Assembly: GCF_001426375.1 (NCBI RefSeq)
Contig: NZ_LMEO01000045.1
Location: 1,174,452 to 1,238,451 of the forward strand
Reading direction: 5' to 3'
From: Paenibacillus sp. Root444D2
Lineage (GTDB): Bacteria; Bacillota; Bacilli; Paenibacillales; NBRC-103111
Length of the DNA stretch: 64,000 nucleotides
Of the stretch, positions 23,556 to 32,868 are shown piece after piece. The translations under genes were made by a program, and so were the position numbers. The notes below the pieces were generated by a model. It worked only from the letters and a program-made list of their open reading frames with translations, ran no database searches and was not told the DNA's origin. Positions within the stretch are counted from its first letter, which is position 1. The number at the start of each line of letters is the position of its first letter.

Positions 23556-24248
23556 TTGGTTAAAGTGAATGATGTTGATTGGAAAGCTGCTGCTTATGAG
23601 GATGTTACGAAGATCGTGAAAGAGGTCGGTATTCTCCCTCTCTCTTCATTCATACCTAATCATCCTTCACTTGAATCTATAACTGTGCAGGAACAATGGC
23701 ATACCGGGCTAGAGACAGATCCATGGTTATGGCGAGATCGTCTGCCTGGCAACGGCATTGCCGCTTATGGTCGCTTTTTTGCAAAGAAGCCAATGTTGAT
23801 TTCTGCTGAGCTCTTTCCATTAATTAAAAATTTGTTAGACGAGCCTTATTCTGTTGAGGAGCGTTATGCCGATGGAGAACTTCCCAAATCAGCTGTCGAG
23901 CTTTTTCAAGCGGTTGAAGAGAATGAAGGCATCGATGTTAAGGAGCTCCGCTCCAAAACCGGGATGAAAGCCAAGGAGTCGAAAAATGAATTCGACCGCG
24001 CACTGATAGAACTACAAAGTAAGACAGATATCGTCATTGCTGGTATAAGCGAACGTCTGAATGCCAATGGTACCAAGAACGGCTGGAATAGCACCTGCTA
24101 TATGACCGCTAAGCATTGGATGGAGCTTCATGGGATTAAGGCGAATACACTTCCAACTCCGGAAGCGAAAAACCAACTCAGAACGTTGCTTCAAGAACGG
24201 TTTAGTGCTGCCGCGGGTGTTTATTTAGGGAAGGTTTTTAAATTATAA
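23556..24248 (+). CDS. AlkZ-related winged-helix protein, unknown function
   Basis: About 230 residues. The block GLETDPWLWRDRLPGNGIAA and AYGRFFAKKP resembles proteins annotated as AlkZ-related. A middle region KELRSKTGMKAKESKNEFD looks like a winged helix. I do not see the QXQ or catalytic motif of true AlkZ glycosylases. I prefer the TTG at 23556, 8 bp after AAAGGA; an ATG three codons earlier overlaps that site. It follows mnmA by 39 bp and ends at a terminator, so the two may be cotranscribed. Confidence 0.55.
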   Translation: MVKVNDVDWKAAAYEDVTKIVKEVGILPLSSFIPNHPSLESITVQEQWHTGLETDPWLWRDRLPGNGIAAYGRFFAKKPMLISAELFPLIKNLLDEPYSVEERYADGELPKSAVELFQAVEENEGIDVKELRSKTGMKAKESKNEFDRALIELQSKTDIVIAGISERLNANGTKNGWNSTCYMTAKHWMELHGIKANTLPTPEAKNQLRTLLQERFSAAAGVYLGKVFKL

Positions 24249-24292
24249 GATGTGTGAGTTTCAGTATCGGAACGCAAAAAACAAATGCATTC

Positions 24293-24326
24293 ATAGGAGC
24301 CCTAAAGGCTCCTATTTCTGTTTTTA
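24293..24326 (+). terminator. Terminator after mnmA and its partner gene
   Basis: A perfect 9-bp stem, ATAGGAGCC (24293-24301) and GGCTCCTAT (24307-24315), with a CTAAA loop, followed by TTCTGTTTTT. Confidence 0.85.
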
Positions 24327-24437
24327 GCACAGTCGCCAGCAAACCTATAATCTGGCATCTTGTAGAAATTTACCGTTTACCTTTCAAGTATGTAGGCTTA
24401 ATTCTAAGCACAGGATAATCGCGAAAGGTGTGAGCGA

Positions 24438-24839
24438 ATGGATAGAATCTTAGCCGTACTTCTCATTATTTGGTTTGGTTGGTCTGGAAGTTTGATAGCA
24501 AGGGTAGAGGCAAGTGCAGAAGCAAGTGCAGAGACAAGAACAGAGATAAGTACAGAAGAAATTTTCGTAAAATATAAGCCAGTACAAGACCCTGGATATG
24601 CCAAGTGGAGCCGACTTGCCTTTCAAGAGGCTGGGAAACTCTACACTTTATTAGATTATAAATATTTAGGACGTTCAACTATTGCGCCGGGTGTTGCACA
24701 GCAGCAGTTTCGCTTCTGGGTAAGACATCATGGTGTCGAATTTCCGCTAATTGTTTCGATTCGGTACGATCCTATTACAGAGAAGGTTTTCACAATCGAT
24801 ATGGAGCAAGAAAAAAGAGGGAACCTACCTATTTTATAA
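24438..24839 (+). CDS. DUF3889-type secreted protein
   Basis: 133 residues. It has a signal peptide of about 27 residues, then a low-complexity stretch alternating Ala/Ser/Thr with Glu, then DPGYAKWSRLAFQEAG and RFWVRHHGVEFPLIVSI, the pattern I associate with DUF3889. The function is unknown; it is probably exported. The last codons form one arm of a terminator, and the stop overlaps the rarA stop by 6 bp on the other strand. Confidence 0.7.
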   Translation: MDRILAVLLIIWFGWSGSLIARVEASAEASAETRTEISTEEIFVKYKPVQDPGYAKWSRLAFQEAGKLYTLLDYKYLGRSTIAPGVAQQQFRFWVRHHGVEFPLIVSIRYDPITEKVFTIDMEQEKRGNLPIL

Positions 24840-24858
24840 ATTAGTAGGTGTCCCTCTT
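24815..24858. terminator. Bidirectional terminator spanning two convergent stop codons
   Basis: AAGAGGGA with CTACCTA on the left pairs with TTAGTAGG and TCCCTCTT on the right. Both the DUF3889 stop (24837-24839) and the rarA stop (24834-24836) lie inside the hairpin. Flanking A- and T-runs allow termination in both directions. Confidence 0.8.
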
Positions 24859-26153
24859 CTTTTATGCTGATTGAGCTTCATCTTTTCTTCTGTGCCCTGT
24901 TCACTAGCTGCAAAAATGATCTCATTTCGAATATCATCAGGTAAGTACTGCTGCTTCACATAGTGTCCCGGATAATTATGGGGATACATATAGCCTTTAT
25001 GTCCAAGCTGGTCAGCACCTTTATAGTGCGTATCACGAAGATGAAGCGGTACATTCGCTGATTTCACCTGGTCCATCAACTGTTCCGCACGAGAGATGGC
25101 CATCGGTATCGAATTTGATTTTGGACTCTCCACGGCGAATAAAATTGCCTGGGAAATGATGTACTTTGATTCCGGCCAACCAATCTTATGATAGGCGTCC
25201 ATTGCCGTTACGGACTGCACCATCGCTTGCGGATTGGCAAGGCCGATATCTTCGCTGCAGGCGACGATAAGACGCCGCAGGAACGTCATAGGATCCATGC
25301 CGAGCTTCTCGACGGCATATAGGAACCAGAACAGCGCGGCGTCGCTGGAGCCGCGCACGCTCTTGTGAAAAGCGGACAAGACGTCGTATTGCGTCGACTC
25401 GTCCGCTTTCACGATGGGGCGGCGGATCGACTCTTCCGCCACCTCAAGCGTAATCTGAACCGTTCCATCCGGTTCGGGTGAAGTCGTCAGCGCTGCAAGC
25501 TCCAGCGCGTTAAGGGAACGTCGGATGTCACCATTGGCCATCCGTGCAATATGCTCCAGCGCCTCCTCGTCTACGTGGAGGCGCATGAAGCCGAGCCCCT
25601 TCACGGGGTCGGCGATGGCTCTTCGCATGGCGATGAGCGCATGCTCCGCCGTGAGTGGCTCGAGCTGAAACAGCGTCGAGCGCGACAGCAGAGCCCCGTT
25701 CACATGGTGAAACGGGTTCTCTGTCGTCGCACCGATGAAGATGAGGATGCCCTGCTCTACGGCAGGAAGCAGCGCATCCTGCCGCGAGGTGTTGAAGCGA
25801 TGCACCTCGTCCAAGAATAAGGTCGTCTTACGACCGTACATCGCTTTATTGGTTTTCGCTAGCTCGATAATCTCTCGCACATCTTTGACCGAAGCATCTA
25901 CGGCGTTCAGCTTCATGAACTCACCCTGTGTTCGGTTCGCAATGATGTTGGCCAAAGTTGTTTTGCCTGTGCCCGGTGGGCCATAGAGCAAGATTGAGGT
26001 CACTTGATCGGCCTCAATCGCTCTTCTTAACAGCTTTCCTTTTCCGACGATTTGCTCCTGGCCAATGTACTCATCGAGCGATGTTGGCCGCATACGATCA
26101 GCTAGCAGCTTTCCTGTTGGTTCTTGTGAAGAAGCATATGTAAACAAGTCCAT
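24834..26153 (-). CDS. rarA: Replication-associated recombination ATPase RarA (MgsA)
   Basis: About 439 residues. AAA+ clamp-loader-like core: Walker A GPPGTGKTT (58-66), Walker B LFLDEVHRF, sensor ATTENPFHHVN; then the MgsA tetramerisation domain with SEDIGLANPQA. RarA acts at stalled forks. I start at MDLFTYASSQ, 10 bp after AAAGGA; the frame is open 22 codons further. The middle of the gene (about 25270-25830) is much richer in G+C than both ends. Confidence 0.94.
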   Translation of the reverse strand: MDLFTYASSQEPTGKLLADRMRPTSLDEYIGQEQIVGKGKLLRRAIEADQVTSILLYGPPGTGKTTLANIIANRTQGEFMKLNAVDASVKDVREIIELAKTNKAMYGRKTTLFLDEVHRFNTSRQDALLPAVEQGILIFIGATTENPFHHVNGALLSRSTLFQLEPLTAEHALIAMRRAIADPVKGLGFMRLHVDEEALEHIARMANGDIRRSLNALELAALTTSPEPDGTVQITLEVAEESIRRPIVKADESTQYDVLSAFHKSVRGSSDAALFWFLYAVEKLGMDPMTFLRRLIVACSEDIGLANPQAMVQSVTAMDAYHKIGWPESKYIISQAILFAVESPKSNSIPMAISRAEQLMDQVKSANVPLHLRDTHYKGADQLGHKGYMYPHNYPGHYVKQQYLPDDIRNEIIFAASEQGTEEKMKLNQHKRRGTPTNL

Positions 26154-26235
26154 AAGTAGTTTATCCTTTACTTTGCTTTGAAAGATATAAACTCTATTAT
26201 AACCCGCATATGAAATCATGTCATGTTTTGTCAGT

Positions 26236-26269
26236 AAAAGATCCCCCTAATAAGAAATCAGGAGGATCT
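26236..26269 (-). terminator. Terminator of the PadR/MFS operon
   Basis: AGATCC-CCT and AGG-GGATCT arms pair with one mismatch, followed on the minus strand by TTTTAC. It lies just after the MFS gene. Confidence 0.6.
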
Positions 26270-26280
26270 ATCTGATGCAT

Positions 26281-27816
26281 TTATACAGACTGAGGAGTTG
26301 CATTATCATTCTGCGGTTCCGGACGCTGGACAGGTACCGTGAAACGAAGGGGCCCTGCTATGAATGTAGCGGCAAGTCCGACAATACCGAACACGATACT
26401 TATGATAAAGCCATGGTTAATCGCTGTTCCCAGTGAATCTCGGAGGAAACTCATCGTTTCCTTGGGGAATTCAGCTCCCGCCCGAATCAAATGTTCTGGA
26501 TTAGCTAAAGTCGATAATTGATTAAGAGGCATGTTGTGCTCGGCTGCACCTTCGTGAATAAGACTGTTGTATCTAGTGTTCACGATAGTCGCCATAGTCG
26601 AGGCCCCGAGAACCCCTCCTATATTACGCCAAAACCCAATGATAGAGGAGCTGACTCCGATATATTTGCGATCTACGCTGAGAGCAACGGCATTCTGAGC
26701 AACACTCATTAACGGACCAATCGCCCCTACGCCAAGTATAACCATCAGGGTGATCATATACAGATTACTTGCGTCATGACTGACTACACTCAACAAATAG
26801 CTAATGACAATCCCCGTAATCATACTGGACGCGATAACCGCTCGGAAGCTAAAGAAACGTTGAAGGAAACCGAACAAAACAGCTCCAACCATTAATGAAA
26901 ACATCATCGGGGTCAAAAGCACATTTGAATTCGCCCGACCGAGCACGGCAGTTGAGAAAATAGGCAAGTAAGCAATTGCCGAGAACATGATCGCTCCTTG
27001 GCAAAGACAAGCTAACATCATGCCGAGAACCATTCGGTTTTTGAATAAGGGTAAAGGCAGCATGGGTTCTTGAGCCCTGCGTTCAACCATAATGAAAAGT
27101 AAGCCTACAACAACGGCAATAGCTAACAGACTAATAATTTGCCAAGACCCCCAAGTATAATCTTTACCACCGAACTCTAATGCTAGCATGAGTGAGACAG
27201 TAGAGATAACGAGTAACAGTGTCCCTAAATAATCAATTTTCGGACGACGAGTCGATCGAGTTTCCTTAAGAGCAAAAAGCAAAACTAAGAATGAGAGTAT
27301 ACCCAGTGGTAAATTAACATAGAAACACCAGCGCCAACCCCAAGATTCTGCGAGTAATGTACCGATTTGCGGTCCCGCTACAGATGATAGACCGAATATC
27401 CCTGCGAATACCCCTGACAGCTTAGCCCCCTGTTTGGGATCTGAAAAAAGGGTATAAATAATGGTGAAACTAATGGGAAAAATAGCTCCTGAACCTATCC
27501 CCTGAATCGCTCTATATATAATCAGCTGTGTCATATCCTGGGCTGTACCACAGAGTGCCGAACCGATCAAAAATATAGAAATTCCAATCAAATAAAAGAG
27601 CTTTCTGCCAAACATATCCGACAGCTTTCCGAAAACAAGCATCGTGCTCGTAGATGCAAGCATATACGCTGTGAATACCCAACTGATTTTATCAAAACCA
27701 TTAATGTCGCCTATTATGTGACTTATTGCAGCAGCTGTAATTGTATTATCTAACGCAGACATCAATAACCCTAGAGCCATTGCCAGTATTATAAAACCTG
27801 TTTTTTTATTACCCAC
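26281..27816 (-). CDS. MFS drug efflux permease, DHA2 (EmrB/QacA) type
   Basis: 511 residues with about 14 hydrophobic segments. The opening MALGLLMSALDNTITAAAI carries motif D1 with the membrane acidic residue, GKLSDMFGRK is motif A, and GVFAGIFGLSSVAGPQIGTL is motif C. It is a proton-driven multidrug exporter in the cytoplasmic membrane. The GTG start overlaps the end of the padR gene by 8 bp, so the two are translationally coupled and the PadR protein is the likely regulator. Confidence 0.9.
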   Translation of the reverse strand: MGNKKTGFIILAMALGLLMSALDNTITAAAISHIIGDINGFDKISWVFTAYMLASTSTMLVFGKLSDMFGRKLFYLIGISIFLIGSALCGTAQDMTQLIIYRAIQGIGSGAIFPISFTIIYTLFSDPKQGAKLSGVFAGIFGLSSVAGPQIGTLLAESWGWRWCFYVNLPLGILSFLVLLFALKETRSTRRPKIDYLGTLLLVISTVSLMLALEFGGKDYTWGSWQIISLLAIAVVVGLLFIMVERRAQEPMLPLPLFKNRMVLGMMLACLCQGAIMFSAIAYLPIFSTAVLGRANSNVLLTPMMFSLMVGAVLFGFLQRFFSFRAVIASSMITGIVISYLLSVVSHDASNLYMITLMVILGVGAIGPLMSVAQNAVALSVDRKYIGVSSSIIGFWRNIGGVLGASTMATIVNTRYNSLIHEGAAEHNMPLNQLSTLANPEHLIRAGAEFPKETMSFLRDSLGTAINHGFIISIVFGIVGLAATFIAGPLRFTVPVQRPEPQNDNATPQSV

Positions 27817-28363
27817 TATCGTTTTGCCCCTTTTCCATTTTCAAATTACTCAAACGTTCTATTCCGGCCATTAATGTTCGCAGTGTACTTTCCATATTTT
27901 CGATTCCAATCTGAATACAAATTTCTTGTGTCTGAGACATTAATGAATTTGACTTACCGTTCTCATACATTTTCCTCAAACGTTCAAGATCATCTTTCGT
28001 ACTCGATACGCCATATTCCAAATATTCAATAATGACCTCGACCTCAATAAATTCACCAAAAAACAAGCGAGTCATCGCATCAGATTTGAACTCATTGGCT
28101 TGCATGGGACTATACATGTAGGCTTTGAAATGCTTTTGGCCTTCCTCCGTTATGGAGTAGACATTCTTATTCGGTCTTCCCTCTTGAATCACACTTTCTT
28201 TCGTGATGAGACCTTCCTTCTCCATCTTGCTAAGCGTAGGATAAATCGTGCCAAAACTTGCATTGTAAAAATATGAAAATACCGTCTCAAACATATGCTT
28301 GATGTCGTATCCCGATAGACTGCGCTTCATTAAAATACCTAAAATGACATCCTGACTAGTCAT
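27809..28363 (-). CDS. PadR family transcriptional repressor
   Basis: About 184 residues. The winged helix opens VILGILMKRSLSGYDIKH, and FGTIYPTLSKMEKEGLIT is the recognition region. The C-terminal Vir-like domain has helices that mediate dimerisation. I start at the ATG after AAGGAGG (9-bp spacing). It is the first gene of an operon with the MFS pump. PadR proteins usually repress such pumps and release on ligand binding. A candidate operator overlaps the promoter. Confidence 0.9.
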   Translation of the reverse strand: MTSQDVILGILMKRSLSGYDIKHMFETVFSYFYNASFGTIYPTLSKMEKEGLITKESVIQEGRPNKNVYSITEEGQKHFKAYMYSPMQANEFKSDAMTRLFFGEFIEVEVIIEYLEYGVSSTKDDLERLRKMYENGKSNSLMSQTQEICIQIGIENMESTLRTLMAGIERLSNLKMEKGQNDSG

Positions 28364-28406
28364 GCTGTTAGTCCTCCTTTTTTCTTGATTGTGCTTCTTA
28401 ATTAAC

Positions 28407-28456
28407 AATTTACCAGATTATATATATCGAGTCAACATATATATAATCGATATATA
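28407..28456 (-). promoter_or_regulatory. padR promoter with inverted-repeat operator
   Basis: On the minus strand TTGACT (28430-28435), a 17-bp spacer and TAAATT (28407-28412). A perfect 10-bp inverted repeat, TATATATCGA (28421-28430) and TCGATATATA (28447-28456), straddles the -35 box. This is a likely autoregulatory site. A further half-site CGATATAT lies at about 28463. Confidence 0.6.
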
Positions 28457-28848
28457 CTTTTCCGATATATAAACGAGTTCATCATGGTTGATTAACCCTC
28501 ATAAACAAGGACTGTATAAGGTGTGGGTTTCTTACCAACCATCAAGAAGCCTAGAGAAAGGGAAATGCGATGCCTTATTTCCTCTAAAACTGAATATTTC
28601 TCGTTATCGCGGAACGTGGATCTTCTATTTCCCAGTTTCGAGGTGCAAAAACCGCCAAAACACCCAAATAGCGCACACACGTTCCACATACTTGCCCAAC
28701 ACTGACATATTAGCCGCAATAGCGAATCCTCGTTCCCCCCAGCCTTTGATTAGCAGCAAATTTTGCCGATTCCACTCCTGTACCTCCTTTTGATTCGTCC
28801 GTATTCGTTGGCAGTGCATAAATAGGATGCTCCTACCATTAGGCAAAT
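28457..28848. other. Gene-free gap between padR promoter and tcdA
   Basis: About 390 bp. Short open frames occur on both strands, but none has a ribosome site, a plausible start or a recognisable domain. I see no hairpin except the terminator at the right end. It could be a decayed gene or a genome-wide intergenic repeat; neither can be shown from this window. Confidence 0.5.
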
Positions 28849-28888
28849 AAAAAACGGATGCCCGCTTTCCAAGGGGCATCCGTTTTTC
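28849..28888. terminator. Terminator after tcdA
   Basis: AAAACGGATGCCC pairs perfectly with GGGCATCCGTTTT around a 10-nt loop, with A and T runs outside. It ends directly before the tcdA stop codon. Confidence 0.9.
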
Positions 28889-29644
28889 CTATTTCTTCTT
28901 CAAACCAATTTCCAATAGTTCTTTCACAGCCACACTCACCATAATCAGTCCTGCCACAGGCGGAACGAACGCATTGCTTGCCGGCGGTTGTTTCGCCTTG
29001 CGAATTTCAGGTGCGTTCGCGGGAACGATTTGCTGCGTTACGTCCTCGCGGGGTTTCATCGGCTCTTCGGTCGAAAATACAACCTTCACGCCTTTTTTGA
29101 TCCCTTCCTTACGCAGTTTTTGACGCACCACACGCGCAATAGGATCCATGCTCGTTTTGGAGATATCCGCTACTTTGAACTGTGACGGATCCATTTTGTT
29201 GGCTGCGCCCATGCTGGAAACGATGGGGATCTTCCGCTCCAGACACTGCTTGATCAGATGGATTTTATAGGAAATCGTATCACTTGCGTCCAACATATAA
29301 TCGATCGGATAGGCGAATACTTCCTCATACGTTTCCTCTGTGTAAAACATCCGGAGAGCGATAACATCGCATTCTGGATTAATTAATTTGATTCGATCAC
29401 GCATCAGATCTGCCTTTGGCTGACCAACCGTTGTCGTGAGCGCATGAATCTGACGGTTAATATTCGTGATGTCGACAACATCTTTGTCGATCAGAATAAG
29501 ACGTCCAACCCCTGTGCGTGCTAGTGCTTCAGCAGCGATAGAACCTACACCGCCGATGCCTAGTACAGCAACCGTGCTATTCTTCATGATTTCAAGCCCC
29601 TCAGGGCCAATCGCTAGTTCAGTTCGTGAAAATTGGTGAAGCAT
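28889..29644 (-). CDS. tcdA: tRNA threonylcarbamoyladenosine dehydratase
   Basis: 251 residues of the ThiF/E1-like family. The nucleotide loop is GIGGVGSIAAEALARTG, followed by IDKDVVDITNINRQIHA. TcdA cyclises t6A at tRNA position 37 to ct6A with ATP. It lies 24 bp downstream of aspS, the place of yrvM in B. subtilis, and probably ends the hisS-aspS-tcdA operon. ATG is 7 bp after GAGGAAG. Confidence 0.92.
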   Translation of the reverse strand: MLHQFSRTELAIGPEGLEIMKNSTVAVLGIGGVGSIAAEALARTGVGRLILIDKDVVDITNINRQIHALTTTVGQPKADLMRDRIKLINPECDVIALRMFYTEETYEEVFAYPIDYMLDASDTISYKIHLIKQCLERKIPIVSSMGAANKMDPSQFKVADISKTSMDPIARVVRQKLRKEGIKKGVKVVFSTEEPMKPREDVTQQIVPANAPEIRKAKQPPASNAFVPPVAGLIMVSVAVKELLEIGLKKK

Positions 29645-29668
29645 AGAAACACTTCCTCTTCTATGTTC

Positions 29669-31450
29669 TTAGGCTTTAGCAGCAGGCTGCTTAAGCGCTA
29701 AGCGAATCGACAGTTGTTCAAGCTGTTTGTCGTCTACTGTACCCGGTGCATCGGTCAATAAGTCTGTTGCGCTTGCCGTTTTCGGGAATGCAATCGTTTC
29801 TCTGAGGTTCGTGCGGCCTGTGATCAGCATCACCAAACGGTCGAAACCAAAAGCGAATCCGCCATGCGGAGGTGTTCCATATTCAAAGGCTTCAAGAAGG
29901 AAGCCGAATTTCTCAGCAGCTTCTTCTTTGGAGAAGCCAAGCGCACCAAACATTTTCTCCTGAACTTCACGTTGGTAAATACGCATCGAGCCGCCGCCTA
30001 CTTCATATCCGTTCAAGACAAGATCGTATGCTTGTGCACGAATTTGACCTGGATCTGTATCGAAGTAATGAACATCCTCTTCATTAGGACGCGTGAACGG
30101 ATGATGCTCAGCCACATAACGTTTGGCTTCTTCGTCGTACCCAAGAAGTGGGAAGTCCACAACCCAAGCATATTTGAACTTCGAGTCATCGATAAGACCA
30201 AGCTGACGGCCGATCTTCAGACGAAGGTTACCAAGTACATCAGCAACAACTTTTTTCTTATCAGCGGAGAATAGAAGCAAATCCCCTTCTTCTGCGCCTA
30301 AACGCTCTGTTAATGCAGCGATTTCAGCCTCATTGAAGAATTTCACGATAGGCCCTTTGAATTCGCCGTCTTTCACTTGAATCCAAGCTAAGCCTTTGGC
30401 GCCATAACGTGCTGCGAACGGTAAGAGGTCATCGATCTCTTTACGACTCCATGTACCGCAACCTTTAGCGTTCAAAGCTTTTACTTGACCGCCGCCTTTA
30501 ACGACGTTTGCAAATACTTGAACACCTGAAGTTTCAACGATATCAGAAACATCTTCGAGTTCTAGACCAAAACGAAGATCCGGTTTATCCGAACCATATT
30601 TCGCCATGGCATCCGCATACGTAATACGTTGGAATGGGCGCGGGATTTCAACTTGAGCTGTTTCTTGCATTAATTTGACTACGAGTTCTTCCAAGATTTC
30701 AAGCAGTTGATCCTGAGAAATGAAAGAAGTCTCAATGTCGACTTGTGTAAATTCAGGCTGACGGTCTGCACGAAGATCCTCATCGCGGAAACAGCGTGCG
30801 ATTTGGTAGTAACGCTCCAAACCACTAACCATCAACAATTGTTTAAAGATTTGCGGGGACTGCGGAAGCGCAAAAAATTCGCCCGGATGCACGCGGCTTG
30901 GCACCAAGTAATCGCGAGCGCCTTCCGGTGTGCTTTTCGTCAAAATCGGTGTTTCAACTTCAACAAATCCTTGATCATCTAAGAAATTACGGAATACTTT
31001 GGACGCTTTGGAGCGAAGCATTAATGTTTTTTGCATTTCCGGACGACGCAGGTCCAAATAACGATATTTTAAACGAACGGCTTCATCCACATCTACACCG
31101 TCTTCGATGAAGAACGGAGGTGTTTTAGCTGCATTCATGATTTCGATTTCAGTCACCTGAATCTCGATTTCACCCGTTGTAATATTTTTGTTAACCGTTT
31201 CGGCATCACGTTCTACAACTTTCCCTTTTACCGCTAGTACGTATTCATTACGAGCACGGTCAGCAATGGCAAGTGCATCCCCTGAGAAGTCTGGGTTAAA
31301 TACAGTCTGTACAAGCCCGCTGCGATCGCGCAGATCGATGAATAGAACGCCGCCTAAGTCACGTCTTCTTTGCACCCAACCGTTTAGTGTTACTGTCTGT
31401 CCTACCTGAGCTTTAGTAAGCTGCCCGCAATGATGTGTTTTGAGCATCAT
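29669..31450 (-). CDS. aspS: Aspartyl-tRNA synthetase
   Basis: 593 residues, the bacterial type. N-terminal OB fold with LNGWVQRRRDLGGVLFIDLRD, class II motif 2 in RCFRDEDLRADRQPEFTQVD, an inserted GAD domain (about 290-410), and motif 3 GFAFGFDRLVML. It is second in the hisS-aspS operon. Two units of the family B hairpin lie between hisS and aspS; the inner one is 4 bp from AGGAGG. Confidence 0.97.
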   Translation of the reverse strand: MMLKTHHCGQLTKAQVGQTVTLNGWVQRRRDLGGVLFIDLRDRSGLVQTVFNPDFSGDALAIADRARNEYVLAVKGKVVERDAETVNKNITTGEIEIQVTEIEIMNAAKTPPFFIEDGVDVDEAVRLKYRYLDLRRPEMQKTLMLRSKASKVFRNFLDDQGFVEVETPILTKSTPEGARDYLVPSRVHPGEFFALPQSPQIFKQLLMVSGLERYYQIARCFRDEDLRADRQPEFTQVDIETSFISQDQLLEILEELVVKLMQETAQVEIPRPFQRITYADAMAKYGSDKPDLRFGLELEDVSDIVETSGVQVFANVVKGGGQVKALNAKGCGTWSRKEIDDLLPFAARYGAKGLAWIQVKDGEFKGPIVKFFNEAEIAALTERLGAEEGDLLLFSADKKKVVADVLGNLRLKIGRQLGLIDDSKFKYAWVVDFPLLGYDEEAKRYVAEHHPFTRPNEEDVHYFDTDPGQIRAQAYDLVLNGYEVGGGSMRIYQREVQEKMFGALGFSKEEAAEKFGFLLEAFEYGTPPHGGFAFGFDRLVMLITGRTNLRETIAFPKTASATDLLTDAPGTVDDKQLEQLSIRLALKQPAAKA

Positions 31451-31473
31451 GATTATTTTTTCCTCCTAATATA

Positions 31474-31541
31474 GGGATCTTTGAGCGAAGCTCAAAGTCT
31501 CTCCTTTGTTGGGATCTTTGAGCAGAGCTCAAAGTCTCTCC
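31474..31541 (-). repeat. Family B hairpin repeat, two units, in aspS leader
   Basis: Units at 31474-31504 and 31511-31541. In mRNA sense each is GGAGAGACTTTGAGC, three bases, then GCTCAAAGATCCC; the hairpin is CTTTGAGC with GCTCAAAG. The unit next to aspS is followed by TATATTAGGAGG, the aspS ribosome site. The loops differ (TTC and TCT) while the stems are identical. The same element precedes the ECF sigma gene. Confidence 0.85.
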
Positions 31542-31552
31542 TTGTTGTCTAT

Positions 31553-32818
31553 CTATTCGAAAAGTGTCTTTGCAGCGTTCGAGGCAAGATCGGCTAAACT
31601 CACAGTCAATTGACTGCCTGTATCCATCTTCTTCAAAGTAATTTCGCCACGCACCAATTCGTCATCTCCAAGAATCGCCACATAGGTGGCCTGAAAGCGG
31701 TCTGCTGATTTCATTTGAGCTTTCATTTTACGGCCTTGGTAATCCTTCTCCGCCTTCAGCCCTTGAACTCTAAGCTGGTGCAGCAGCTTCGTTACTTCTT
31801 TCTCCGCCGCGTCTCCTAGACCGATCAAATATACATCAAGCGGCTCTGGCTTCGGAATTTCGACACCTTGTGCCTGCAATACGAGCAGAATACGCTCAAG
31901 GCCAAGCCCCAAACCAACTCCCGGCTGATCGGTGCCACGGCCGCCAATCTGCTCAACTAGACCATTGTACCGTCCGCCTCCGCCAATCGTATCAATCGCA
32001 CCGATCCCGGCAGCTTTGTACTCGAATGCAGTATGCGTGTAGTAATCAAGACCGCGAACGAGGCGCGGATTAATCCGATACGGGATTTCCATCGCTGCTA
32101 AATGCTCTTGAACTAGAGCGAAATGCGATGTACACTCCTCATCCAAGTAATCTAAAATTTCTGGAGCGCCTTCGCCATACTTTTGATCCACTTTGCAATC
32201 AAGAATACGCATCGGATTACGATCAAATCGAGACTGACAATCCTTACAAAGCAAATGCTTCACAGGTGCGAAAAACTCCTGCAGTTTCTCACGGTAAACC
32301 ATTCTAACCGCTGGTGTTCCAACGGAGTTAATTTCAACAGTTACTTCCTTAAGACCAATTTCTTTATAGAACGTATAACCAAGCGCAATCACTTCAGCAT
32401 CGATGCTTGGATCAACGGACCCGAAAGCTTCAATACCGAATTGATGGAACTGGCGATATCTCCCAGCTTGCGGCTGCTCATAGCGGAACATGGGTCCTAC
32501 GTAATAAAGCTTCGTTAAATCGGGAATCCCATAAAGCTTATTCTCTACATAAGCCCTAACAACACCGGCTGTGCCTTCGGGACGAAGCGTCATGCTGCGG
32601 TCACCTTTGTCGAGAAAGGTGTACATTTCTTTACCCACGATATCTGTCGTTTCACCGACGCCTCTAATGAACAGCTCGGTTTCCTCAAATATCGGCGTAC
32701 GAATCTCTTTGTAATTAAACCTTTGGCACAAGTCTCTTGCTTTGCTCTCTAGGTACTGCCACTTCTCCACCTCACCGGGAAGAAGATCTTGTGTGCCTTT
32801 TGGCTTTTGTATGCTCAT
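31553..32818 (-). CDS. hisS: Histidyl-tRNA synthetase
   Basis: 421 residues. It opens MSIQKPKGTQDLLPGEVEKW. Motif 2 is in FRYEQPQAGRYRQFHQFGIE, the HisA signature is RLVRGLDYYTHTAFEY, and an anticodon-binding domain forms the last 90 residues. It is the first gene of hisS-aspS-tcdA and lies behind a T-box leader, as in B. subtilis. ATG is 8 bp after AGGAGG. Confidence 0.97.
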   Translation of the reverse strand: MSIQKPKGTQDLLPGEVEKWQYLESKARDLCQRFNYKEIRTPIFEETELFIRGVGETTDIVGKEMYTFLDKGDRSMTLRPEGTAGVVRAYVENKLYGIPDLTKLYYVGPMFRYEQPQAGRYRQFHQFGIEAFGSVDPSIDAEVIALGYTFYKEIGLKEVTVEINSVGTPAVRMVYREKLQEFFAPVKHLLCKDCQSRFDRNPMRILDCKVDQKYGEGAPEILDYLDEECTSHFALVQEHLAAMEIPYRINPRLVRGLDYYTHTAFEYKAAGIGAIDTIGGGGRYNGLVEQIGGRGTDQPGVGLGLGLERILLVLQAQGVEIPKPEPLDVYLIGLGDAAEKEVTKLLHQLRVQGLKAEKDYQGRKMKAQMKSADRFQATYVAILGDDELVRGEITLKKMDTGSQLTVSLADLASNAAKTLFE

Positions 32819-32868
32819 GCGCTCAACCTCCTATTATCTGTCGTTCCAGTCAAATAACAACAAAAAAA

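Noticed and set aside
28488..28879. Open frames on both strands between padR and tcdA
   Set aside because: Overlapping frames in opposite strands, no ribosome sites, no recognisable domain, and one runs through the tcdA terminator.
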